Part shown: positions 35,998 to 49,477 of the stretch, in pieces | Layout: each line of letters starts with the position of its first letter | Position numbering within the stretch: the stretch's first letter is position 1 | Position numbers and translations under genes: made by a program | From: Lepidurus packardi | Taxonomy: Eukaryota; Arthropoda; Branchiopoda; Notostraca; Triopsidae | Assembly (NCBI GenBank): GCA_023053545.1 | Contig: JAKZAN010000113.1 | Coordinates: 31,743-95,742, forward strand | Length of the DNA stretch: 64,000 nucleotides | Direction of reading: 5' to 3' | The notes under the pieces: generated by a model | The model's input: the letters and a program-made list of their open reading frames with translations, nothing else | Told to the model about the DNA's origin: nothing | Database searches by the model: none

Positions 35998-36220
35998 TTT
36001 TGGGTGGGGCCGAAGCCCATCAATGTTTGAATTCTCTTGTTTTAGTCTTTAGGTAACGAGTTTTAATTTTAAAATAACGGGAACTGAAAACACGGTAACG
36101 AATTGATAACTTGATGTAAAACTTAAACGAGGATTCACTTTAATTCAGTAGAGAAAACAGAAAAATCAGGAGCGCGGGAAATTTGCGACTGTTTGCTTTG
36201 TGTGACGTTGAACGTCCTCC

Positions 36221-38293
36221 ACGGACTGAATTAATTCCTTACGGACTGAATTAATTCTTTAGGATTGATTGAATTCCTTTCTTACTGAATTAATTCCTTA
36301 CGGACAGAATTAATTCCTTACGGAATGAATGAATTTCTTTACGGCCTGATATAATTCCTTACGGACTGAATTAATTCCATACGGACTGAATTAATTCCTT
36401 ACGGACTGAATTAATTCCTTACGGACTGAATTAATTCCTTACGGACTGAACTAATTCCTTTCGGAATGAATTAATTCCTTACGGACTGAATTAATTCCTT
36501 ACGGACTTTATTAATTATTTAGGATTCATTGAATTCCTTACTTACTGAATTCATTCCTTTCGTACTTAATTAGTTCCTTACGGACTGAATTAATTATTTA
36601 GGATTGATTGAATTCCTTACTTACTGAATTAATTCCTTACCGATTTAGTTAATTCCTTTCGGAACGTATTATTTACGTATTATTTACGTTCGGAACGTAT
36701 TCTTTAGGATTGATTGAATTCCTTTCTTACTGAATTAATTCCTTACGGAATGAATGAATTTCCTTACGGCCTGATATATTTCCTTACGGACTGAATTAAT
36801 TCTTTAGGATTGATTAAATTCCTTTCTTATTGAATTAATTCCTTACGGACTGAATTAATTCCTTACGGACTGAATTAAGTCCTTACAGACTGAATTAATT
36901 CCTTACGGACTGAATTAATTCCTTACGGAGTGAATTAATTCCTTACGGACTGAATTAATTCCTTACGGACTGAATTAATTCCTTACGGAGTGAATTAATT
37001 CCTTCCAGACTGAATTAATTCCTTACGGACTGAACTAATTCCTTACGGAGTGAATTAATTCCTTACGGAATGAATGAATTTCTTTACGGCCTGATATAAT
37101 TCCTTACGGACTGAACTAATTCCTTTCGGAATGAATTAATTCCTTACGGACTGAATTAATTCCTTACGGACTTTATTAATTATTTAGGATTCATTGAATT
37201 CCTTACTTACTGAATTCATTCCTTTCGTACTTAATTAGTTCCTTACGGACTGAATTAATTATTTAGGATTGATTGAATTCCTTACTTACTGAATTAATTC
37301 CTTACCGATTTAGTTAATTCCTTTCGGAACGTATTATTTACGTATTATTTACGTTCGGAACGTATTCTTTAGGATTGATTGAATTCCTTTCTTACTGAAT
37401 TAATTCCTTACGGAATGAATGAATTTCTTTACGGCCTGATATATTTCCTTACGGACTGAATTAATTCTTTAGGATTGATTAAATTCCTTTCTTATTGAAT
37501 TAATTCCTTACGGACTGAATTAATTCCTTACGGACTGAATTAATTCCTTACGGACTGAATTAATTCCTTTCAGACTGAATTAGTTCCTTACGGACTGAAT
37601 TAATTCCTTACGGACTTTATTAATTATTTAGGATTGATTGAATTCCTTACTTACTGAATTCATTCCTTTCGTACTTAATTAGTTCCTTACGGACTGAATT
37701 AATTATTTAGGATTGATTGAATTCCTTACTTACTGAATTAATTCCTTACCGATTTAGTTAATTCCTTTCGTACTTAATTAATTCCTTACGGACTGAATTA
37801 ATTATTTAAGATTGATTGAATTCCTTACTTACTGAATTAATTCCTTATCGATTTAGTTAATTCCTTTCGGAACGTATTAATTCTTTACGAACTGAATTAG
37901 TTCCTTACGGACTGAATTAATTCCTTACGGACTTTATTAATTATTTAGGATTGATTGAATTCCTTACTTACTGAATTCATTCCTTTCGTACTTAATTAGT
38001 TCCTTACGGACTGAATTAATTATTTAGGATTGATTGAATTCCTTACTTAATGAATTTATTCCTTATCGATTTAGTTAATTCCTTTCGGAACGAATTAATT
38101 CCTTACGTACGGAATTAGTTCCTTACGGACTTAATTAATTCCTTACGGACTGAATTAATTCCTTACGTACTTTATTAATTCCTTACGGACGGAATTAATT
38201 CCTTACGGACTGAATTAATTCTTTAGGATTGATTGAATTCCTTTCTTACTGAATTAATTCCTTACGGACTGAATTAATTCCTTACGGACTGAA
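36221..38293. repeat. satellite spacer between copies E and F (2073 bp)
   Basis: 20-bp satellite. About 750 bp longer than the C-D spacer because the segment carrying the marker motif is present twice (near 36660 and 37325, 665 bp apart), with a block of GGAGTGAATTAA variants between. The last 0.9 kb equals the other left flanks. No gene. Confidence 0.95.
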
Positions 38294-38447
38294 TTTTTTT
38301 TTTTTTTTTTAATTTTCAATACCAACGTAGGCTTCTGCCTATTGTTGGTTATCTTTATTAAATGTCTTTTATTACATCGCTCTTTTAAGCAAATGTTATA
38401 AACATAAGAGAAGGGAGGGTAGATTAACCGTTGAGTTTACAATACTC

Positions 38448-41400
38448 CTAAATAATGTTTTTAGCTTCCTTGAAAAACTCACAAACATCTGGGAAAATTT
38501 TTTGATTGGTTAAAAGTGTTTCTGTGTTAAAATGTAGTTTGTGGCTACTTAATTGTCGTAAAAGAGTGGCCCTAAGTCTGTTAAGTCGTCGGCAGTGGTA
38601 GAGTAAGTGGGTAATGTCCTGTCGGGTCTGGTCTTGGCAAGAACAACAATCGTTGTCCGTTTTCTGGACTCTTCGTAAGTAGGATTTGGTAGGGTAGTGG
38701 CCTGTGCGTAGTTGGATTATTGTTGATATTACAGGCTTCGGTAGCTTCAACGTTATAATAGGTTTGTGTAGTGGTTCAGCTCCGAGTTCTTGAAGGCAGT
38801 TTTTTGCTAACATCCAGAGATGTGCCCACTGCTCTATGGTATGTGTGTCGATTTTTTGGTATGCGTCTTTTTCGTTTAGTGGGGGATTGAACCAAATTGT
38901 CTCCAAGTTGCTTCTTGCCCGTTCGTAACATGTAGTGTATCTCTTCCTTTTTGGAACTTCTGAAGTGGTTGGCCATTTATCCCAGTTCTTGCTCGCGAAA
39001 TTTCTTAGAAGCGATTTTTCTAGTAGAAGACTTAGCGGGGGGAGGCCAGTTTCGATTTCCAAGGCTGTCGTGGGGGTGGATTTTAATGCTCCTGTAATTG
39101 TTAAGAGTCCTTTCCTGTATATTTGATTCAATGGTTTAAGATTGCTTGGAGAAATGTTGCTCCAGGCTGGGAAGCCAAATCGTAGTTTTGATATTACCGT
39201 GGATTGGAAAAGAGTTTTTAATTGCATACATGATGCGCTTCTCGAGATGTTGCTTATTTTGCGTATTTGTTGTAGGTTAAAATGGCACTCCGAAGTGAGG
39301 TAGCTGGTCTGATGTTGCCAATTTAATTTAGTGTCGTAAATTAGGCCCAAATATTTAACCGTTTCTTTGGGAATGATTTGGATTTGGTCCCAAGTCAAAG
39401 GACATCTTCCTGGGGTCCGTTTTCTTGAGAAATGTATGAGTTCTGTTTTTTCTCTTGAAAACTCTAGATGAAGTTGTTTTCCCTATTTTTCCAAAGCAGT
39501 GATATTGTTTGAGATCAGCTTGACATTGTTCGCACTGGAGCGACCTGACACGTGGATATGGAGATCATCGGCAAAGGCCTGCGTACGAATTTTCTTCCTT
39601 TGGATGACACTTAAGGATTTGTTAACATAGATTAAGAAGAGAGTTGGAGAGAGAGGGGAGCCTTGTGGTACACCTTTCGTTACCGTGAGAATTGGACTGG
39701 ACTCCGTTTTGCATTGAATGTATGCCGTACGATTTTTAAGGAAGCTTTTGGTCCAAAGTATTAATTTTTGTGGGGCTTGGATTTTATAGAGTTCTTTAAT
39801 TAACTTAGTGTGGCATACATTGTCAAAAGCACCTTTTTTTGTCCAATAACAGGGCTGTGTGAATTTTTCCTTTGTTGAAAATTGTCAAGATTGCGTTGCT
39901 TAGTTGGATCTGAGCGTCGGTAGTGTATCGGTTGGGTCTAAAGCCCCACTGAGCGTCGGAGAGTATGTTTCCGGTTTCCAGGAATATTTTCAGTCGTTTG
40001 GAAATAGCTTTTTCCAGTATTTTCCCCAGAATCGGAAGAAGCGTTATGGGACGAAAATTTTTTATGGATGAGTAGTCCGTTTTGTTCGGCTTAGGTAGTG
40101 GTAGGACCTTTGCTGCTTTCCATGATTGAGGATAATGTCCCAGGGTAAAGGATGCGTTGTAAATTTGTAACACTGTTTAGCCAATTGTACTCCAGAGTTC
40201 TTTTAGGACGTTGGCTTGAATGGAGTCCACGCCTGGGGCTTTAAAGGGTTTTAGACTCTGTACGATTTCTCGAATTTCCTCGGGGGAGAAGGGAGCAGTC
40301 AAATCCGAGTCCTTGTGTCTTCCGTTCTTGGGAACGTGGGATGTAGGGGGATTTAAAACTGATGTAGGTGAGTTTGTTATAGGGGTTCCACCAATTAAAT
40401 TCTCCGCGATGAAACTCATTTTTGCTTTAGAGTCAGTGAATGGTTGTCCGTCTGCTTGTTTCAGGCGGTCTAGTTTGGTTAGGGAATCTTTTTGTCTTAG
40501 ATGTTTATTAAAATTCCACAGAAACTTATTGTCAGGAGTCGTCATTTTGTCTGCCCAATATCTATCTCGTAGTAACCTAGTCCTTGAGCGGTAGCAGTTC
40601 CTGGTGGTTTTCCATTCAGTTTCGTGTTGTGGTTTCCGTGTAGTTTTGTAAAGTCTGAGTGCTTTGGCTGTTTGTCTGCGTAGCAGGTCGAGTTCTGTCC
40701 TCCACCATGGGTTGCTGTATTGTCCTGTAGTACGTTGGGGAATGTTTTGGTGCATTGTCGTTTGTATTATGGATGTCAGTTTGGATGCGGCTACGTCTAG
40801 GTCTCGTGGGTTGTTAAGTCTGTTGAAAAGTTGACGATTTAAAAGTATGGCTTGTGCAGTGTCGAGTCTTAGTTTTTGCCAGTTGGTTTGTCGTTAGCAC
40901 CATGTTTTAGTGTGACAGGGACTGGTGAATGGGAGGTTAATAGTGATTTCGATGGCCACGTGGTCAGATTCCTTGTAGTATTCGTCGCTTAAAATAGTTA
41001 AATGTACGTGACTCAGCAGTTGTCGTGAAGTGAATGTTAGGTCTATTGTGGAATTTTGACCTCGTTCGTTTTGGAAGGTGGGGATGTTCCGCGTGTTGAG
41101 AAGTTGTAAGTCATACTTCGTAATAAAATCATAGAGTTCGTTCCCTGCGTTATCTGGCTTTTTGTCTTCCCACAACCAATGGTGAGCATTGAAGTCTCCC
41201 GTAAGGATGATGTTGTTGTATGTACGATATTTGCTCCATATTTCATTTAGGAGGGTTTCACAGTTAGTTGTATGTCTTCTGTACAGTGCTATGACGATGA
41301 TTGGGAAGGATTGGGGTACATTTAGTTTAAAAGTCAAGTAGAGGTTTGAAATGTCGATGATGTTAAAGGGGTTATTTGGCTTGGAGAGTACTGTCACTCC

Positions 41401-41577
41401 GTTGTACTGTGATGTTGCACACGTGGTTAAAAAACTCATGTTAGTGTTGGCAATGTTTTTAGGCGGTTCTATGATCACTATAGTTTCAACCAAACGTTTG
41501 CGGGCTTCTTGAGTAATTTCGAAAAGTTGATCGTAGTTTTTCCGAATGTTGTGGATGAGAATTTTGTGCCCGTGCAC
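38448..41577 (-). pseudogene. element 1 ORF2, copy F, broken
   Basis: It has the three shared lesions (TAA at 40177-40179, T7 frameshift at 39834-39840, TAG at 39483-39485) and one private nonsense codon, TAC to TAA at 40894-40896, between endonuclease and RT. The endonuclease (40897-41577) is complete up to that stop. A private L to F change lies in the C-terminal block. Confidence 0.9.
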
Positions 41578-41674
41578 TATGGTTTGTTTGTTTTTTTTTG
41601 TTGTCTATTGCGGTTCTTCTTGTTGGACAAGTTGGGTCAAAGGAATAGTGGTCTCCTTTGCAGTTGACGCATTT

Positions 41675-42847
41675 CTATGTGGTCTTTGTGCAGGATCTCG
41701 TGTCGTGCGTATCTGCGCACTTTGCACAATTTGCTGTTTTGGTACAAAAAGAGGCCATGTGGTTGTATTCCTGGCAATTAAAGCACTGGATGACTGCTGG
41801 GCGATGGATGTCTTCTACTTGTACGACTTTGTTAAAAGCATAGAGGTTTCCTTTTGTAACAAGCTTTATTTTTTCTTTCAGTGATGAACATTCAATGATT
41901 ATAGAGCCAAAATTTTTAGTGCTTTGTTGGTTGAGCCAGTGAGCGTTGGTGTGAGTGAAGATAATAGAGTTTTTTTTGGTGAGTTCTGTGCCGATGTTTT
42001 CCAATGTTTGGTTCTTGGGGAGTTGATGAATTACTATTTTTGTGTTTGGTTTCACCGTCTTGACCGGGCCAAAATTAGGTAGAGTGGTTGACTTAAGTAG
42101 CGAGTCCGCTTTCTGTTTGTCTTGGGGGTTTTTGAATGTTATGGCAAGTTTGCCCAAGCGTGTTTTTCTTATAAGGACCGGGCTTGGAGCCACCGGATCG
42201 CTGCCACGAAGGTCTTCTTCTATAAATTGTACAAGTTTCTCTGGGTTTGTTATTTCACTCTTCTTGGATGCGTCTTGCTGTTCGATAATTAAAGTGACGT
42301 CCTCTTCCGGTAGATTGTTTCGTCGTACCTTTTGAGGCTCCGTGGGAGTTGGAGTAGCTGTATTAGTTGATTTGGGCAGAGATTTCCTTTTCACCACCTG
42401 TGTCCACTCGTTGGTGGTTGGGGTGTGGATTTCGTTGTGGGCGGTAGTTGTTCTAGAATTTAATTCTTTGCGTAGTGCTTGAACTTCTGAGGTTAATGCA
42501 GAGACTTGTTGGACTAGTAAATTGTTACTCTCTTGAAGAGTTAGAATCATGGCTAGTAAGGAGTCGAAATTGTAATCTTCCGGGTGTGACCTTTTCCGCG
42601 TTAGGTCGTCTGTGGTAGGGGACAGAGCTCTCTTGTGGCCATGGTGCGGAATTGTGTTGTTCTTACGATGTCTACACTTTTGGCAGTTCTTAGCCTGCGG
42701 ACAGTCTCGCGCAAAGGAGAGTTTGCAGGTTTGACATTCTATGTAGGTAGCGGTTGGGTCTATGTCAATTCCTTCGATGGGCTGAGGTAGGTCAACTTTG
42801 GTATTTTTCTTGGGCGAGTTCACTGGTGACCTTGATAGGTTAGGCAT
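41675..42847 (-). pseudogene. element 1 ORF1, copy F, truncated (390 aa)
   Basis: Truncated by the same nonsense codon as A and E. It carries N at residue 258, and a private S to F change in the last spacer of zinc knuckle 1 that leaves the C and H ligands unchanged. Confidence 0.88.
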
Positions 42848-43070
42848 TTTTGGGTGGGGCCGAAGCCCATCAATGTTTGAATTCTCTTGTTTTAGTCTTT
42901 AGGTAACGAGTTTTAATTTTAAAATAACGGGAACTGAAAACACGGTAACGAATTGATAACTTGATGTAAAACTTAAACGAGGATTCACTTTAATTCAGTA
43001 GAGAAAACAGAAAAATCAGGAGCGCGGGAAATTTGCGACTGTTTGCTTTGTGTGACGTTGAACGTCCTCC

Positions 43071-46000
43071 ACGGACTGAATTAATTCCTTACGGACTGAA
43101 TTAATTCTTTAGGATTGATTGAATTCCTTTCTTACTGAATTAATTCCTTACGGACAGAATTAATTCCTTACGGAATGAATGAATTTCTTTACGGCCTGAT
43201 ATAATTCCTTACGGACTGAATTAATTCCATACGGACTGAATAAATTCCTTACGGACTGAATTAATTCCTTACGGACTGAATTAATTCCTTACGGACTGAA
43301 CTAATTCCTTTCGGAATGAATTAATTCCTTACGGACTGAATTAATTCCTTACGGACTTTATTAATTATTTAGGATTCATTGAATTCCTTACTTACTGAAT
43401 TCATTCCTTTCGTACTTAATTAGTTCCTTACGGACTGAATTAATTATTTAGGATTGATTGAATTCCTTACTTACTGAATTAATTCCTTACCGATTTAGTT
43501 AATTCCTTTCGGAACGTATTATTTACGTATTATTTACGTTCGGAACGTATTCTTTAGGATTGATTGAATTCCTTTCTTACTGAATTAATTCCTTACGGAA
43601 TGAATGAATTTCCTTACGGCCTGATATATTTCCTTACGGACTGAATTAATTCTTTAGGATTGATTAAATTCCTTTCTTATTGAATTAATTCCTTACGGAC
43701 TGAATTAATTCCTTACGGACTGAATTAAGTCCTTACAGACTGAATTAATTCCTTACGGACTGAATTAATTCCTTACGGAGTGAATTAATTCCTTACGGAC
43801 TGAATTAATTCCTTACGGACTGAATTAATTCCTTACGGAGTGAATTAATTCCTTCCAGACTGAATTAATTCCTTACGGACTGAACTAATTCCTTACGGAC
43901 AGAATTAATTCCTTACGGACTGAAATAATTCCTTACGGACTGAATTAATTCCTTACGGACTGAATTAATTCCTTACGGACTGAATTAATTCTTTAGGATT
44001 GATTGAATTCCTTTCTTACTGAATTAATTCCTTACGGACAGAATTAATTCCTTACGGAATGAATGAATTTCCTTACGGCCTGATATAATTACTTACGGAC
44101 TGAATTTATTCCATACGGACTGAATTAATTCCTTACGGACTGAATTAATTCCTTACGGACTGAATTAATTCCTTACGGACTGAATTAATTCCTTTCGGAA
44201 TGAATTAATTCCTTACGGACTGAATTAATTCCTTACGGACTTTATTAATTATTTAGGATTCATTGAATTCCTTACTTACTGAATTCATTCCTTTCGTACT
44301 TAATTAGTTCCTTACGGACTGAATTAATTATTTAGGATTGATTGAATTCCTTACTTACTGAATTAATTCCTTACCGATTTAGTTAATTCCTTTCGGAACG
44401 TATTATTTACGTATTATTTACGTTCGGAACGTATTCTTTAGGATTGATTGAATTCCTTTCTTACTGAATTAATTCCTTACGGAATGAATGAATTTCTTTA
44501 CGTCCTGATATATTTCCTTACGGACTGAATTAATTCTTTAGGATTGATTAAATTCCTTTCTTATTGAATTAATTCCTTACGGACTGAATTAATTCCTTGC
44601 GGACTGAATTAAGTCCTTACAGACTGAATTAATTCCTTACGGACTGAATTAATTCCTTACGGAGTGAATTAATTCCTTACGGACTGAATTAATTCCTTAC
44701 GGACTGAATTAATTCCTTACGGAGTGAATTAATTCCTTCCAGACTGAATTAATTCCTTACGGACTGAACTAATTCCTTACGGAGTGAATTAATTCCTTAC
44801 GGACTGAAATAATTCCTTACGGACTGAATTAATTCCTTTCGGAATGAATTAATTCCGTACGGCCTGATTTAATTCCTTACTGACTGAATTAATTCCTTAC
44901 GGAATGGACGAATTCCTTACGGACTGAATTAATTCCTTACGGACTGAATTAATTCCTTACGTACTGAATTAATTCTTTAGGATTGATTGAATTCCTTTCT
45001 TACTGAATTAATTTCTTACGGACAGAATTAATTCCTTACGGAATGAATGAATTTCCTTACGGCCTGATATAATTACTTACGGACTGAATTTATTCCTTAC
45101 GGACTGAATTAATTCCTTACGGACTGAATTAATTCTTTAGGATTGATTAAATTCCTTACTTACTGAATTAATTCCTTACCGATTTAGTTAATTCCTTTCG
45201 GAACGAATAAATTCCTTACGGACTGAATTAATTCCTTACGGACTGAACTAATTCCTTACGGATTGAATTAATTCCTTACGGACTGAATTAATTCTTTACG
45301 GACTGAATTAATTCCTTACGGACTGAATTAATTCCTTACGGACTGAATTAATTCCTTACGGACTGAATTAATTCCTTACGGACTGAATTAATTCCGTTCG
45401 GCCTGATTTAATTCCTTACTGACTGAATTAATTCCTTACGGAATGGATTAATTCCTTACGGACTGAACTAATTCCTTACGGATTGAATTAATTCCTTACG
45501 GACTGAATTAATTCTTTACGGACTGAATTAATTCCTTACGGACTGAATTAATTCCTTACGGACTGAATTAATTCCTTACGGACTGAATTAATTCTTTAGG
45601 ATTGATTGAATTCCTTTCTTACTGAATTAATTCCTTACGGACAGAATTAATTCCTTACGGACAGAATTAATTCCTTACGGAATGAATGAATTTCTTAACA
45701 GCCTGATATAATTCCTTACGGACTGTATTAATTCCTTACGGACTGAATTAATTCCTTACGGACTGAATTAATTCCTTACGGACTGAACTAATTCCTTTCG
45801 GAATGAATTAATTCCTTACGGACTGAATTAATTCCTTACGGACTTTATTAATTATTTAGGATTGATTGAATTCCTTACTTACTGAATTCATTCCTTTCGT
45901 ACTTAATTAGTTCCTTACGGACGGAATTAATTATTTAGGATTGATTGAATTCCTTACTTACTGAATTAATGCCTTACCGATTTAGTTAATTCCTTTCGGA

Positions 46001-47772
46001 ACTATTAATTCCTTACGTACTGAACTAGTTCCTTACGGACTGAATTAATTATTTAGGATTTTTTGAATTCCTTACTTACTTAATTAATTCTTTACGTACT
46101 TAATTAATTCCTTACGGAATGAATTAATTCCTTACGGACTGAATTAATTCTTTAGGATTGATTGAATTCCTTTCTTACTGAATTAATTCCTTACGGAATG
46201 AATGAATTTCTTTACGGCCTGATATATTTCCTTACGGACTGAATTAATTCTTTAGGATTGATTAAATTCCTTTCTTATTGAATTAATTCCTTACGGACTG
46301 AATTAATTCCTTACGGACTGAACTAATTCCTTTCGGAATGAATTAATTAATTACGGACTGAATTAATTCCTTACGGATTGAATTAATTCCTTAAGGACTG
46401 AATTAATTCCTTACGGACTGAATTAATTCCTTACGGACTGAATTAATTCTTTACGGAGTGAATTAATTCCTTACGGACTGAAATAATTCCTTACGGACTG
46501 AATTAATTCCTTTCGGAATGAATTAATTCCGTACGGCCTGATTTAATTCCTTACTGACTGAATTAATTCCTTTCTTACTGAATTAATTCCTTACGGACTG
46601 AATTAATTACTTACGTACTGAATTAATTCCTTACGGACTGAATTAATTCTTTAGGATTGATTAAATTCCTTACTTACTGAATTAATTCCTTACAGATTTA
46701 GTTAATTCCTTTCGGAACGAATAAATTCCTTACGGACTGAATTAATTCCTTACGGATTGAATTAATTCCCTACGGACTGAATTAATTCCTTACGGACTGA
46801 ATTAATTCCTTACGGAATGAATTAATTCCGTTCGGCCTGATTTAATTCCTTACTGACTGAATTAATTCCTTACGGAATGGATTAATTCCTTACGGACTGA
46901 ACTAATTCCTTACGGATTGAATTAATTCTTTACGGACTGAATTAATTCTTTACGGACTGAATTAATTCCTTACGGACTGAATTAATTCCTTACGGACTGA
47001 ATTAATTCCTTACGGACTGAATTAATTCTTTAGGATTGATTGAATTCCTTTCTTACTGAATTAATTCCTTACGGAATGAATGAATTTCTTTACGGCCTGA
47101 TATAATTACTTACGGACTGAATTAATTCCTTACGGACTGAATTAATTCCTTACGGACTGAATTAATTCCTTCGGACTGAATTAATTCCTTACGGACTGAA
47201 CTTATTCCTTTCGGAATGAATTAATTCCTTACGGACTGAATTAATTCCTTACGGACTGAATTAATTCTTTAGGATTGATTAAATTCCTTACTTACTGAAT
47301 TAATTCCTTACCGATTTAGTTAATTCCTTTCGGAACGAATAAATTCCTTACAGACTGAATTAATTCCTTACAGATTGAATTAATTCCTTACGGACTGAAT
47401 TAATTCCTTACGGACTGAATTAATTCCTTACGGAATGAATTAATTCCGTTCGGCCTGATTTAATTCCTTACTGACTGAATTAATTCCTTACGGAATGGAT
47501 TAATTCCTTACGGACTGAAGTAATTCCTTACGGATAGAATTAATTCCTTACGGACTGAATTAATTCCTTACGGAATGAATTAATTCCTTACGGACTGAAT
47601 TAATTCTTTAGGATTGATTGAATTCCTTTCTTACTGAATTAATTCCTTACGGAATGAATGAATTTCTTTACGGCCTGATATAATTCCTTACGGACTGAAT
47701 TAATTCTTTAGGATTGATTAAATTCCTTTCTTACTGAATTAATTCCTTACGGACTGAATTAATTCCTTTCGG
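43071..47772. repeat. satellite array between element 1 copy F and element 2
   Basis: 4.7 kb of 20-bp satellite. The first 0.8 kb equals the right flank of copy E. A second, related block with its own marker motif follows (43510 and 44394, 884 bp apart). The part from about 45.2 to 47.03 kb recurs at 57.1-59.12 kb (offset 11904 bp, rising to 12084 bp after a 180-bp length difference). 21-bp units beginning TTTCTTTACGG also occur. No gene. Confidence 0.95.
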
Positions 47773-49429
47773 AGAGTTAAGGAAATAGAGACGTGGTGTA
47801 AAAGGAACGGGTTTACCTTATCACCAGAAAAAACGAAATACCTTGTGATAACCAGGAAAAGGAAATGGCAGACAAATAAGAAGTGCAAGATAAATGGCAT
47901 GGTCATCGAGAGGGTCGAAAATGCAAGATTCTTGGGGGTCATTTTCGATAGAAGACTCAAGTTTGAAGAGCATATTAAATATCTACGACAGAAAGGTATG
48001 AAAGCAGTAGGGATTTTAATTAGGCTGGCAGGCACAAGCTGGGGAGCCAGCACAAACCTTTTACTCACCATCTACAAAAACCTTATTAGGTCCAGACTAG
48101 AATATGCCTGTTTTATATACAAGTTTGTTAACTCAAGAAAGCTACAACCGTTGGAAACGATTCAAAACAAAGCTCTAAGAATTATTTTAGGAGCAACAAA
48201 AACTACCCCTATTGGGGTATTGCTATGTGCGGCGAGCATGTTGCCTTTACGGTATAGGAGAACGCTATTGTCGCAAGATTATATTAACAGAATGACTGAA
48301 TGTCATAAGGGAGACCTAATAGTAAAGGAGATCTCAAAGAACAAATCGATAATCTGGGAAGACTATAAAGAACTTAAAGAGAAATTTCAGCTACCAGACA
48401 TAACACAAAGAAATTTTTTTTGAAAACTTGATGGCCCCATGGGAATTTACAGAAAAATATATCTTTACGGACATTGACGGACTAACCACAAAGAAGAATC
48501 CTCAGATAGCAGTGCAATTTGTGTTAGCATTTTTAGAAAATACTTATAGGGATTTTAAGAAAATATTCACAGACGGATCGAAAGACGAACAAGGAAACAC
48601 CGGATGTGGAGTATATATAGAAAAAACGGGCGAGACAAAGGAATTTCGCATGCTCCAAGGATCCTCCATATTGTCAGCTGAACTTACAGCAATTGAAATA
48701 GCGTTAGATTCTGTAGCGAATAACCCCCCCGAAAAATTTGTCATTCTAACAGACTCAATGGCGGCGCTAGCTGTACTAAAAAGCTGGGGTTGCAGAACTC
48801 ATTTTGATCTCAGCCAACAAATTCAGGGAAAAATAAGAAACTTAATAGTAGATGGTTGCACAATCAATTTACAATGGATCCCCGCCCATATTGGCATCCC
48901 TGGTAATGAAGCAGCGGATCAAGCAGCAAAGAGAGGAAGAACCTTCAGCAACGAAAGAACAAACGGGCTGACAAGACACGAGCTAAAAACAATCACCAAG
49001 CAAAACATCGAAAGAGAGTTTTTGAACGAAATCAAACTGAATACGTCACAGGCCATTGTATTGAAGACAGAAACTCTAGGATCCAATAAATGGAGGACCA
49101 TCAAAAGAAGAAGAGAAGCTGTTGCTGTATTAAGACTCAGATGTGGTCATGGCAAGATCGGATCGTGGATGCACAGATTTAACCTACAGGATAGCCCGGT
49201 GTGCCGAAACTGTGGTGAGGCAGACAAAACCGGGAAGCATCTAGTCATGGAATGCTCAACCCTGAGAGCGGAGCGCAACGCTTTATTCAGCAAACTGCGA
49301 AGCAAAAACATACCAGTGGACTTCGAAGAAATTGTAGGATTCGGAAACAGAACAGTGCATGATCGGTTTTTTATACAAAACAATTTTATCAAGTTCATAA
49401 AACAAACGAAGATTTTAGATTTCATCTGA
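47773..49429 (+). pseudogene. element 2 ORF2 C-terminal half (RT thumb, RNase H, zinc motif), frameshifted
   Basis: The frame is open from 47773, well before the first listed Met-like codon, through RT thumb/connection sequence (FLGVIFDRRLKFEEHI) to a stop at 48421-48423. A run of eight T (48414-48421) is one base too long; the other frame continues at once. Counting from 48428, RNase H has D49 (FTDGS), E85 (SAELTAIE), D109 (LTDS) and D164 (GNEAADQ), the full catalytic set, followed by CX2CX8HX4C (C259, C262, H271, C276). RNase H removes template RNA after first-strand synthesis. A single homopolymer length error, biological or from sequencing, is the only break seen; the RT catalytic core is missing by truncation. 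Confidence 0.9.
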
Positions 49430-49477
49430 AGATGCTAAAGTACCAAACAGTGAGAGTGTGTTGAAAAAGAAAGCCGA

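Larger units (their letters stand above)
31444..36220 (-). mobile_element. element 1, copy E (mosaic)
   Basis: Full length, 4777 bp, with a T17 tail at 31444-31460. Its left spacer is of the C-D type, while ORF2 and the end of ORF1 carry the A/F haplotype, the middle of ORF1 carries B/C/D alleles, and the 5' UTR matches copy F. It is a recombinant of at least two haplotypes. Confidence 0.92.
38294..43070 (-). mobile_element. element 1, copy F
   Basis: Full length, 4777 bp, with a T17 tail at 38294-38310. It lies 6850 bp from copy E, and the match with E continues about 0.8 kb into the right flank (to about 43889), so E and F form a second, larger composite tandem unit. Confidence 0.93.

Noticed and set aside
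7988-43070. Six independent, site-specific insertions of element 1 into the satellite
   Set aside because: Flanks of B-F match for hundreds of bases with the same rare variants, and internal lesions are shared; segmental amplification explains this better.
47739-48071. Minus-strand 110-aa ORF with membrane-like stretches over the start of element 2
   Set aside because: Antisense to RT thumb codons and runs into satellite; no homology recognised.
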